Below are positions 31,468 through 43,258 of a stretch of 64,000 nucleotides of DNA, piece after piece. The notes beneath the pieces were generated by a model that was not told where the DNA came from, did not search any database, and worked only from the letters and a program-made list of their open reading frames with translations. Made by a program: the position numbers and the translations under genes. Position 1 is the stretch's first letter; each line of letters starts with the position of its first letter. This DNA comes from Isoetes taiwanensis (Eukaryota; Streptophyta; Lycopodiopsida; Isoetales; Isoetaceae): positions 11,427,190 through 11,491,189 of the forward strand of contig JAJEKV010000038.1 in NCBI GenBank assembly GCA_021234155.1, read 5' to 3'.

Positions 31468-31944
31468 TCAAATTGAAGGGAGATTCAATTTCGTTTTTTC
31501 CAATTTCAAGAAATCCACGAAGAGGCAGAGATGGCTTAGTTTTGTTATGCTGGCTTCTGCACAAAGGAAAGGAATGACACATAAAAGTATGGCTCCTGCA
31601 AACAAGAACAGCCATGGTTTGGGGCTTGAAAAACGTCTCTGGAGCTTCAAGAAATGGGGCGACAGAGTGATTTGCCTCCATTTCTTGCACACAACCCGAG
31701 CTCTGAGAAGATCTAACAGCGGCAACCTGGCAAGACACATCTCCAGAATATGATCCGGCAACTGGGTCGCCTCCATATCCAAAAAAACCTTGCTCTGCCC
31801 TATTTTTGCATCCCAGGGCACGTATTTTTCCTTAGAACTGAAGCAACGCATCAAATTCGAGCCCGATTCACAACCCATGTTGCATTTTGCCGGATTGGGT
31901 TTAGAGAAAAACATGTTCCTTCGATTTTTCCTCTGTTTCGGCAT
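31468..31944 (-). pseudogene. F-box protein gene fragment, frame-broken
   Basis: The minus-strand ORF contains an F-box at about residues 62-104 (LPDHILEMCLARLP, RARVVCKKWRQI, SPHFLKLQRR), followed by PKPWLFLFAG, the segment that usually links the F-box to a kelch/galactose-oxidase-like domain in plant F-box proteins. The likely start is the internal Met at residue 57 (ATG near 31776). F-box proteins bind SKP1 and recruit substrates to SCF ubiquitin ligases. After PWLFLFAG the frame loses the expected kelch pattern; a parallel frame (31409-31738) carries HSFPLCRSQHNK, perhaps a continuation after a frameshift. The protein ends far short of the usual 350-450 residues. Upstream minus ORF 31999-32520 is unassigned, and a CACAAGG transposon sits at 32533, so the promoter side is probably displaced. 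Confidence 0.6.
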
Positions 31945-32532
31945 TCAGAAGCTCCTGAAGACTTGCTTGATTTTGCATTTGATCATTCCGATTCCAATTT
32001 AAGGTCGGTCGCAGCAAAATCTGGGCCAAAAAATGTATAGAATCGTTGATTGAGCAGGCAATCTAGACCCGAAAAGGAGGAGAAAAATTCTTGCGATTGA
32101 ATCGAGGATCTTTTTTTTGTGCATCCATTGTGCAAATTTGATGAACCAGTTGCCGGAAATTCTTATTGGGATTTGATAGACAGATTTCAAATTTGGATTT
32201 GATAGACAGCTCTGATGCAATCCATCAGATTTGTTCAAATCTTGAAGCAATCGAGGCGGATTTTGTCTAATCTGAGAAAAATCAACATGATGGACAAATT
32301 TTGGAAAGGAGGAGCAAGGATTTGGAGCTCGGGCATGCCTGATTGAGCAAATTATTTGAAAAATGGCTTGATATACTTTAGAAAAAACCCATAATGGCCC
32401 TACTCTGCCACTTCCATACTGGAAACGGCCTCCTCGTGTGATGGAATCCATCCCCCGTGGTCGGCCCTGGGTTATAACAGAACCCATGATCACCATCTGC
32501 ATTTTCTTTTGGTCGATCACGGGTCCCTATAA

Positions 32533-35500
32533 CACAAGGCCCCCAAAAATTAAGCATTACTAGTTTTTTACAACAATTTTTGCATGAAACCGCTATAATT
32601 AAGCAATATTACTTGGTGGGTTAATATGTTGAAAAATCATGGATAGCTATGTACCACAGTTCACAATCATGGTCGCTTTGTGATAGTTTACTAATTCAAT
32701 TTAATACTATGTTTTATTCTTATGCTTTAAGTATGTGGTTAATAAGGCATGTAGGCAATGACCTCTAATGATCTTTAAATTATTATTTGTGTAAGTTAGA
32801 GTGGTTTCTTTGTGTAATTTAGTCTAGTTTCTTAAATAAATTGTCTATAGTTTTCCTAAGAGCCAATGTTGTATCATCACAATTAAACGTCTTTGTTTTT
32901 ATCAAAAAATGTGAGTAAACTCCTAATGGATTTTTCCCTAATTTATGGGTTTCTCCATCATGGCTTCATTCATGTTTTACTCTAGGTAATGAGTACTGGT
33001 TTATATAACAAACTATGCAACATTTGTTGGATATCCTTTTATACTTTTAAGGTAAAAATTCTATATAAAACCATTGAAAACATTGATGCAAATTTTTATA
33101 TCAAAACATCAATGTTTATTACAAAAAAACGTATGTGGTGTCAGAAAGTAATGATAGATTGATTTGTGCAATATTATGATGTTTAATCTAGAAACATATA
33201 TTGAGCAGTTCAAATGGCCCAGGGGTTTGAACCCTAGTATTTCCATTTCGCCTAAGCACGTACTCTGCAAACTTGGCTGAATTCTGACCTACACAAATGC
33301 CTCACTGAAATCTCTGAGTAAAATGGCATTTGATCTCGGTCTCACTGATGCCAAAAGATATGCAATCGGTAAAACTAAACTAGGAAAGGATCAATATTTG
33401 ACCAAAAGTCTTTCCAATTTGGCATAACAGCATATTAAAAAGTAGGAATTTACCAGTAGTTTTACGATTACATTAAATAAATTGCTAGTGTTTCAAATGC
33501 CTGGACCACGTTGGCTGCTGTTGACAATGTATTGAACTGGAAATAGAACTGAACTTGAGATTCTACACAAAGGCATTGTCTCTTGCAGAAAGGTATTACA
33601 TCAGTTTCACTGGTATAATACTAAGTATAAGTGGTTCAAATAGTAATTAGAGTAGTTCTATAGATGCTCAAAAATGACGCAGAAATGCAACATACATATC
33701 ATCCTAAACATCAGGTCTTCCATTAGTTTCTCAGAGAATAGAATACCTGACGATATTTCATGATCCCTAGATTTCAAAAAATCTGCATCACAACAAGATT
33801 AAATGACTGCCCAGCCAAATATATGATAAAAAACCTATAAAATTACAAAGCAGAATACAAAGTAGAAGATTTGGCAAACAGAAGGAAGTAAGATTCTATG
33901 CCAGTAGAGATAAGGAGATAAACGCAATGAATGCCAGAAGCTCTACTTTGACAAAGCATGCTCGGCGAATTAACTTCGGACCCCTTGCTGTTAGAAATAA
34001 CAGTAACAATTCTGCAAATCTCCACTATAGTAGGAGTGCAACAGAGTAAAATCCAAAAAGTACCTGTGAAATCTTGCATCAGCGAAATTATTCAGGCCCT
34101 TTTTGAAAAGGATCGTTGAAATGCTCTGTCCCACCACCAGTTCTATTGCATTACATATGAAGCCTTAATGCGAATCCCAATCAAAGCAGAGTTGGTTCTA
34201 TAAACGTAATATAAGTCGTGAGCCACAAATTTGGCCAAAGACAAAGCATATAGTTAGCACAAAAGAGCTCGTCATGGACACACACGTAAATACTCGACTA
34301 GATGTTTCACAAGACAATAACATATCTAAAGAACTAAAACACATAAATCCAACTTTAGATTAGAAATGGAGCATGAAGCCTAAATACATAACATGTTATG
34401 CAATGAGAACAGAAGTGACAATGAGAGAGATAATGTTATATTCAATTGTAGCATTCATAACAATAGTAGCCACAGGAGCAGAAATCAGATTTACAAAATT
34501 ACCTGTGGTATTTTGCATCAACAAACCCCACATGAAAGAAATTTGTCCATCGCACACCACAACATTGATTTTTTGATGAAATCTGATGCCTACGTCGCGG
34601 CACCATTTATAAAATCGGCCTGAGAGGTTTTTTTTTTCTGAAGATCCGGCAACAGCCACTCAAGTCGACCTGATTCTTAGGTTTTATTCTAACTTTGGTC
34701 AAGCATGGCGGCGGAAAACCTAGACGAAGGAGCTCCACTGCGTTACGGCCACAAGAAGCAACCTAAACTCTATTTTTCTTTGCATTTTGTTAAAAAAAAT
34801 ACCTACATAACAGATGTCACATACAAATGGTTGAGAACACTAAAATGCCCTTAGGCCTAGAGGCTTTTTTTAATTAAAAAGTATCAAAATCATTCCCGAC
34901 CTCGGGGGAGTGATTGATGATGGATTCCTTAGAAAATGCTTCTAGCTCTGTTAAATGGTTTTCTCCTTCAATATATTGTCAATCCAAATACTCTAAATAA
35001 AATGACAAGGAGAATATAATGTAGGATTTAGACAATCAGGTTACAAGATTGAAACAATTTTAGAAGTTTCTTAACAAATTCCTGTGCGCCAAAATAATAC
35101 CGCCGACATTTTAGCATTTCCTTTAAGAAGACTTTTTTGTTTTTGTGTGTTTTTTTTTGGGGGGGGGGGGATGTGTGTGTGCGGCAAAACTTCTTGTTAT
35201 GAACATTTGAAAGGGAAGTTGGGATCTCATTCTACCACAAGGACTATGTGATCGGTGCCCATGGCAAAATGGGGGACTAGCTTTCATTCTCATACAATCG
35301 AGAAATTAGGGGGGCCATTTTTTTTGCAGGTTTAAGAAGATCCAGGAGTTTTTTTGTGCAGAATTAGAAGGCGACTCAAGGAAGTTGTAGATCAAGTAAA
35401 ATGGTTCAGTTTTATAGATTCAACAATCTAAGACAAAGTACCTTTCATTCTAAGCAAGCTTTTGGCAGAAGCAATAAACCAATATCTGTGGTCAATAACT

Positions 35501-36681
35501 GTCATTTTGTACAGATTTCAAAGGAAAAGCAGTTGATCTTCGGGCTTCATCTGGCAAGCTTACATAAATTCGGCAAGCTATCCAACAAATCCATTGATCT
35601 TCGGCTACAACAATGAAAGCTTTAATAAAAGGGCGCACACCCTAGCCTATCGAAGTTGACATTTGTCAGTGCTAATTGCCTATCATTTGAGCAGAATAGA
35701 GCACCCAGTCATTCCGTGTTTCTGGGGGGGTTACCACATATCGCTACCAAACTACACGCTAGACAAAAATGGCGATCCAACTCTATTGTGTTGCCATATA
35801 TTTCCTTAATAAACTGCAATAACTATATGGGACTATCCCTAATGCCTTGGCACCTTGTTGCCTCTCATCTTACATTCATTTATAAAGAGAATATATTGCA
35901 ATCACAAAGCATCATGATTAGCAAATGTCTGCAATAATACGATCTACACCTTTAATGGTAAGAGAAGCATAAATGCCAAAATGCTAGTTAGTTAGTTAGT
36001 TAGTGAGGACAAATGTCTCAAATCTCATTCTTGAAAATACTCTGAAGGGTTCAATAGTATGGTGGTAGCCTAGTGATTAGATCATTGAGTTTGAGTGGCA
36101 CCCTCAAAGTTTAGAATGAACTTAGCCACTATGAATGGATGAAGCAATTGTTACCATGTAGTGTGTGCCACTTCCTTCCAAAAAAAGGTGGGGACTTGGT
36201 TCCATAGAAAGTGTGATTTCTTGGAATATGGGCAATGCTTATTGTTCTATCCTTTGGCACTAGTCCTAGCAATGTGAGGTCTTAAGTTCAATGTCGTCCA
36301 GAGTCACACTATGTATAGATTTGTCTCATAGCTCAAAATATATCTATCTACGTATCTACTTTCATGTACATTAATTAATGTTTGCACAATAAAATTAGCC
36401 TCCAAACCATGTCACAATTCACATATTTGTTTTAACAAGCCATTACTAGTTTTATATGCACGAAAACGATATAATAAATCACAACCAATTCTTGTAAACC
36501 ACTATCACAACGAAAATCAACAGAAAAAATTATATTGTAAACCACTATGCGATCAACAAACCACCATCGCATGTGGTTTTCTTATATCAAAGGAATTCAT
36601 GCATTAAAAACCACATATATCATGGTTTTTTGATGAACTAATACTAGTCAAATATAATTGTTCCTTTTTGGGCTCCTTGTG
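32533..36681. mobile_element. CACTA-like DNA transposon with CACAAGG ends (family copy 2)
   Basis: The left end is CACAAGGCCCCCAAAAAT (32533). The right end, reverse-complemented, is CACAAGGAGCCCAAAAAGG (36681). TAA flanks both sides (32530-32532 and 36682-36684) as a 3-bp target duplication. Total length is 4,149 bp, close to copy 1 without its insert (about 4.26 kb). Subterminal GTGGTTT/AAACCAC words fill about 300 bp at the right end and are sparser at the left. No transposase motif is seen. Internal ORFs (33843-34079, 34373-34659, 35401-35616, 35656-35937) are short and unassigned. A run of eleven or more G follows a T-run near 35150-35170. Confidence 0.8.
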
Positions 36682-39605
36682 TAACCTTATAGCCCCCAGA
36701 GTGCTACTCAACTACTTTGCCACCTAAGTCAACATTGCATAAACTATGGATATAAGGACACCTATCTACCTCCAAAATGCACAAAGTATGTCACAACCAT
36801 ACATAATTTTGATGGCATTCACATTTCTAAGTCACACATAATAACATGATCTCCTGATTAAGTAGGTCATAAATGCTAAGGAATGGATCATAAATAGTTC
36901 TTTGATTTAGATCCACTTGAAATATGTATATTTTGCACAAGGTAACTAGCAGTTTGCTCAAAACAGAACTCGCCAACAAGTTAAGAGATATTTGGCTTTT
37001 CTAAGGAGAGATGAGCTGATGCATTTGCCAAGCTAATTTAAGCTTATGGGATTAATTCTACATGACAGCAATAAATAACTAATTTAAAGTACTTCTACTA
37101 GAGCAAAAAATGATGCAGAACCCTTAATAACTCACTTACAGATGGAATTCTATGTTCTCAATTATTAATATGGATATTTTTCATTGGGTTTGGGCTCTCT
37201 ATAACTGCCGAGCTTTTCATCCTCCCTCGAAAACACCAGCCTTTAGCAGAGGATTAGTCAATCCCGTCGGAGCATCTGAATAATTTCGAGCATTCGTTCA
37301 TATCTCTGTTTACCATTGCCTATATTTACAACGAGGATTACAATATACGCTATAAGACTAATCCGAATGATAGAACAATTGGTACCTTGAGCTTCTCTGC
37401 ATGAAATGCAGGAGGGTCAAGCCTAGTGCAAGCACATTTAAAAAGCAAATTGTTTACACTCTGGTTCGGTAACGGGTCAAGCCTAGTGCAATCGATGGAC
37501 ACTTTTATGTTGTTACCCTAACAGAAGATGTAAAGATTGGTTTTTTCAACTACATCCTTTTTTGCTACAGCTTGAATTGAGAAACTTCACCATAAAATGC
37601 TCTTCATAGTAGTGGGTTTAGAACTGATAACCAAGGCCGCCGCGATAAATTTCTTTGTATAGCTAAATTTTATTAATACAAAGGGAATGAGTATCATCAC
37701 CTTGGTTTCATCAACATGATGCTTAGTATCAAGGCAACGTGGCCTTGCTTGCCATTTGGCAACCTCGCACAACTAACATTCACAAGTACTTACTAACATT
37801 TTCCATGCGACTTACTAAGAGACATCACTTTTCTTTATCGACATTGGAGATAAGAGACATCCCTTTTTCCTTAATATTGGAGAGAAATGTGATACATGGC
37901 ACATATTTTTATAACCTTCAAAGTTCATGTTTCACATTTTCATGCTAAGGTATTTTAAATACCTTTATGTTGATACATAATGTTTGAAGCTATGTATTGT
38001 TATTATTGGCCCAAGATCTTAAGCTTAAAACTTTCAATGTAGCCCAAAAGTCTCTAAAGGGAATGCATATACCCTTCTATGTGCATGAAACGTTAGAAAT
38101 TTAATGTTTAAAAAAAATAGGACAGAAGTGATAATGGCAATAACCTGTCTATCATTTTTTTGCAGAATGTGTAACAGGGCATATATTTCGTACAATCATG
38201 TAGAATGTCTGTATAGAATGCATTGAGCCCATTAGGAATCCAAAAAGCAGCAAATCGCAACAAATACATGTGGATAAGGAAATGAACCACTACATTCCTC
38301 ATATAGATATCTTGAAGTATATTTTTGTTGAAGAAGTAAAATACATGTTGACATAATAGAAACATATCCAGGCACATTAACGCTTGTGGAATAGCTAGAT
38401 TCCACCTTAAACTCCGCATGCGCTTTCTAAACAAATGTATGAGCAAGATATTGTCTCTTGGATGTCATGGCGTGAAAAAATTCTACTTGGAGTATGTGGC
38501 TCTGCTTTTAAAAAGGGCTAGACTGCTGGATTAGATGTGTTTCTTCATTCTATACTATCCACAAAATTACAAACTTTTGATGTTTGGTGTAGTGTATCAG
38601 GACAATATAATCTGAATATAGGAGAGATGGCACCTAACATTTTTTTTTAAACACTCTATGAACACAAGGTTATTGACCTTGTTTCGTTAAACTGACAACT
38701 ATGCAAAGAGTACACATAACATGCTATAAAAGAGAGCTTGAATTGAAATCAAATTAGCCGAAGAGAATTCGTACCTTTTTAGGCAGTTATCGGCAAATGG
38801 GTCTGGACAAGGAAGCAAAATGGCCTGTAAAACAAGCATGAAGATTGATTCAAAATACTAGTATTGAGCTATACACGAATATATTGTAACTCAGAGTCTT
38901 ATCTCTGATATAAAGACACTCAAAATATTCTGTCCATGCAGCTTCCGGAAGAGCAAGGATTCCACGACTTTGACAAAACGTACTTGGGTGCATATAACAA
39001 TCCATAGACCAGCATTTTCTAGAGTATCCTAGGAATTTATACATTTTATATCAATAAAACATTGAGGAGTCGATCAGATAACTGCTAACCAAACCATAAG
39101 AAGGAAGTTGGTGAATGACACATTAAAGATTCTCCATATATCTTATGGACTCCAATAATCAATATGCTATAAATCATGCCAGATATTATTTATTGTTGGT
39201 TGTATCATAGTCCACTTTCTATATTTATTTCTTTATTTATTGGTCTTCATCTTTTTTGTAGTTTGAGTTATATGTTGTTCAAACTAGATTGAAGTTTGGT
39301 AGGTTATAGACCATTTTATCTAGAAATTTGAAGCTTCTAAAATCATGCAAGATCAACCAAGCCCAGCCACATTTGATTGCCTAAAAATCAAGTGAGATAT
39401 AAGAGAAAACCTAGAGGTAATCAAGTGCAACAAATATTATTCAAATTTGGTATTGTCACAATTTGACTTTATACCCGTTCCATTTTATGAAAAAGGAACT
39501 ATCACAACATATATAAATGAGTTTGTTATTTTCCATTTTTGTTCCCCGTTAATTTTTCTGCGCCGCAATTTAAACTTCCTTTTTGTTGCCACGTTTTGGA
39601 TATGT
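36682..39605. other. intergenic, no gene seen; lone MITE-like motif at 37626-37655
   Basis: AT-rich. CAAGGCCGCCGCGATAAATT near 37630 is the reverse complement of the motif in the 27628-27949 duplication. ORFs such as 38108-38446 (minus) have no recognisable motif. Nothing else can be supported. Confidence 0.35.
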
Positions 39606-39975
39606 TTTCTCTGCTCCGAAACCTCTGTTTCTTTGCCACGTTTTGATTAAGAATAGTGGTCTGGATAATCTGGCTGGGTAATCTGTCGTTTCTACACCGC
39701 AACATCTGTGTGTCCGCAATAGTGGTCTGGGTAATCTGTCTCTGCACACGAATCCGAAACCTCTTTCTTTGCCACGTTTAGGTTAAGAATAGTAGTCTGC
39801 GTAATCTGTTATTTTTTCGGTGCAACATCTGTAATTTAGATGGATTAGTCAAGTCTGGCTGGGTAATCTGTCGTTTCTACACCGGCAACATCTGTAATTT
39901 TATGATAAAAACATCTACAACATCTGCACCGCAACATCTGTAATTTTATGGATAAGAACATCTGCAACATCTTGA
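39606..39975. repeat. degenerate repeat around GGGTAATCTGTC and GCAACATCTG
   Basis: The phrases TTTGCCACGTTT, AGTGGTCTGGGTAATCTGTC, TTTCTACACCGCAACATCTG and GTAATTTTATGATAA recur two to five times each in varying order, suggesting decayed tandem duplication. Confidence 0.6.
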
Positions 39976-40287
39976 CGAATATAAAAGGGATACTTACTCT
40001 AATTCTAATAATGTAATTCTGAGATTCTTCTGGAATTGGCAATGCACCGGCTTTCCTGTAAGTTCACATCTTTGTTGTTTTTTTGTAAAAATGTTTCCTA
40101 TTTGATGTTTCTCTGCTATGGCCGCTGGCTGTAAAACTCCTTCCCTAAATAGTGGTTCCCCAGAACGCGGCGTTGCTTTAGGTCATGTCAATAGGCCTAG
40201 AAACCTCTGCCGACAGTAGAAACAGACGAGGTCAACAGAAGAAACCTATGCAGTTGCATGCCTAGATTAAACAATATGGATGGAAGA

Positions 40288-40365
40288 ACTGAATACCTCT
40301 TGTCGAATCCAATATAAACTGTATAACTGAATACCTCTTGCCGAATCCAATATGAACTGTATTAA
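40288..40365. repeat. two tandem copies of a 39-bp unit
   Basis: ACTGAATACCTCTTG followed by YCGAATCCAATATRAACTG is present twice in tandem with few differences. Confidence 0.8.
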
Positions 40366-41701
40366 GTATCTTGTGCCAGTTCCCCTTTCGAATCTACACA
40401 GAAAAAAAAACACACAGAGAAATCGTAGGGGCTGGACCGAAAAGCTGCTTGAAAAGCGCACAGACTGAAGCTTTGGCAGAGCGTTGCCGCTTGAAAACCG
40501 CACTGGCCATGGCCGGTTACTGCCGCTCCGACGCGTTAAGCTATTTTATTAAGACTGCCACGTAGCGGCAAAGAGCAGAGCTGGCGGCGACGTGGCAGGA
40601 CAGCCTACCTTTTGTTACGATGATGGCATTTGTGCTCAAATACTTTGGGTAATATTTGGATGCATAGCTTTTGTAGCTAATTCTAAGCACTCAAAACAGA
40701 TCGATGCATGCTTGCTAATATGGTGGCACTCTGATATTTCAACTAGATAGGTTCCCCTTTTGGGGGGCGCAAATCTCTCATAAGTAGTTTCTTCATGGTT
40801 TAGTAAGATAAGATGTAAATAACAGTAAAATTTCCTGCTCTAAAGTAAGTGGGAGTTTCTCTTCATGGTTCTTGAGAAGTAGCTAGTTAGAATTCTAGAT
40901 TAGCGAGTAAATTTGGAACTCTTAAAAAAGTTTATGCACTTCAAAGTTTTTTGAACCAAGATAATATGTATATATTTGTGTTCAATGATATGTGCACGCA
41001 CAATGACGTATGAAGTGGCATAAAGGATATATTTATGTATTTATTATATTGATAGGGTTTTTGACTGCTCGTTTCTTCCATTGGGATAAAGGTATGGCCA
41101 ATCTTTGGGATCTGTTGCCATATAAGATTAGGTGAATTTGAGCTATAGGTTGGCTGCATTAGACAATCTTAATTATTGGTCAAATAGACCTTGATCTATG
41201 CGTATTTCTATTGCAAAACGTTTGGGAATAACTAATAGCATGATTTAAGTGTGTTTTGTGCTCAACAATTACACAAGCATGTGCAATTGGTCATTTACTA
41301 GTGGCAAGACACAATCATATATCCAATACCTATCAAATGACGGGGATAAACACCCCTGTGAGCCCCCTACAGCAGATAAACTGGCGAGCCTGGGGCAAGT
41401 TTCCTCACCCATTCCTGCACCCACAGCTCGACTATCATCTCCCATATCTTGATTATAAGCTCCCACAGCTGGATTATCATAGGTTTGGCACTTTCTAGAG
41501 GTAGATTATCAGCTCTGAGACCAAATCCGATGCTCAAAGATGCAAACAAAGATCGACACTGCCTATTTCCACGTTTTCTGCTGCCTCTTCATCCCTGTGG
41601 GGTGGGTTAGGTGCCTGTTATGCCCTATCACAAGGGTTCAATCAATCGTTTGGATGGGAACGCCTGCCGGTTAAAGGTTACATAAATCTTAGACACATGT
41701 G
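40366..41701. other. intergenic, no gene seen
   Basis: A GC-richer patch (about 40430-40620) is open on the plus strand (40371-40565) but shows no motif. The rest is AT-rich. At 41390-41500 a short degenerate repeat (GCTCGACTATCATC, GCTGGATTATCAT) occurs. Confidence 0.35.
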
Positions 41702-42010
41702 CACAAGGCCCCCAAAAATGAACTACCATATAAAAGCATTAACAAATCATCTAGAAACCATGATAGATGTGGTTTTTTATACGGCAATTTATTTGATAGA
41801 AGAAAACCACATCCTATAGTGGTCTGTCAAAACTTATAGTGGCTTAGAACATGGTTAACAATGCTAGTTCTAATGTTACAATGGTTTGCTAAAAACTGGC
41901 CATAGTTAATGAGATGGTTTTATTACAAGACTTGTGTACCATTGTGGTTTATAAAAACTATTGCCAGCTTATAAAAAATAGTAATGGTTTGTTATAGTCC
42001 CTAGATGAAT
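41702..42010. mobile_element. third CACAAGG transposon end (truncated copy)
   Basis: CACAAGGCCCCCAAAAATGAAC-type start at 41702 (first 17 bases match the family), followed by about 300 bp closely resembling the subterminal region at 13830-14090 (GATAGAAGAAAACCACATCC, AGTAATGGTTTGTT). No matching inverted end is seen to the right within the window, so this is a truncated copy. Confidence 0.7.
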
Positions 42011-43258
42011 AATGGCAAAATTTGAAGAAGATTACTATGTTCAAGAACCATGAATAAAAACAATATCTTTTTTTCTTCGATCATTCAAAAGTCCATATTT
42101 TTTGACATATAACAGCCATACATTGTCAACAAAATTTTCAAGCCTGATCCAATACTTTAGAATAGAAAAGAATAGTTGGGGCAAAAAATAAAGCACATTA
42201 CCTGCCACCAGGAAGCAAAATTTAGTTGACCGGCCTTAGGTACAAGGCCTTCTAGAGAGTTCACAAGTTCAAAAACCTTGTGTCCTTTCTCATACTGCTT
42301 CAAAATGTAGTATGGAATATTACATCTGCATTTAAGCACTTAAACTACTCTAAAACGTCAATTATTGCTTTTGAACCATGCTATTTAATAACTAATTCCT
42401 ATTTTTGCACCCTGCAGTTTGTAACCAGAGGATGTAGCTAATGTAAAGCCCATATGGCATGTGCATGCACGGAGTTAAAGAAAACGACCCTTATATAGTA
42501 AAAAAAAAAACTAGAAAAAAAACCCTTATAGGATTTTTTTCGAAACTCTAGATACACCCTCTACCATACATACACTTTTTTCTATAAATTCCTCTAAATC
42601 CCCTACCATATTTGTACAATTAATTATCTAAATTCAACTAGATCCCTTACCATATTTTTGTATTCAGTTTCACAAATTCGGTTAGATCATCTGCAGGTGC
42701 CCCTCGATCAAGTTGTATATATAGTTGACTATTTGAGTGGCCAATTTGAGTGTTAAGTAGGCATGGTGTGGTGAAAACTTGGGGACAACTAGCAGTAGAG
42801 GCTTGGAGCAAAGGGTAGAATGGGGTAGAATGGGTTTGGGGAGGGATTTAAAAGTTGCTTGCACATAATAATTCCTACTCAAATGATAGTTTCAATGATT
42901 CTTTTCTGAATGAAAACTCGTATTATTTGTTTGCATGACACAAACAATGGATTTACAATTCAAATTCACAAAAGTATAATGTTAAAAATGGATTGTTAGG
43001 GCTAGTTTCTTGTATTTGGAAATATCTAAGTTGTGTTTAGCATTGATCTATTAGGGAGAACCACTATTTACTTTGTGTCTTATGGAATTCATAAACTTAC
43101 TTTAATCCCAACAAACATAGACAAGCATGTAAAATGGCGCCACACAATATGTAATTGCCTAACCCTTCTCACAAGCCAACTATTCCCTTGCACAAACTTG
43201 CAATTCCAAAACTTGTGTTGTATACATATGAGTTGGATGCAACTGCACAATCAAACCA
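42011..43258. other. intergenic, no gene seen
   Basis: AT-rich. No ORF with a motif and no repeat pair noticed except short TACCATAT phrases near 42560-42660. Confidence 0.35.

Noticed and set aside
36040-36350. tRNA-derived SINE suggested by TAGCCTAGTGATTAG and a GTTCAATG-type B box
   Set aside because: A and B boxes are too far apart and imperfect, and no tail or target duplication is visible.
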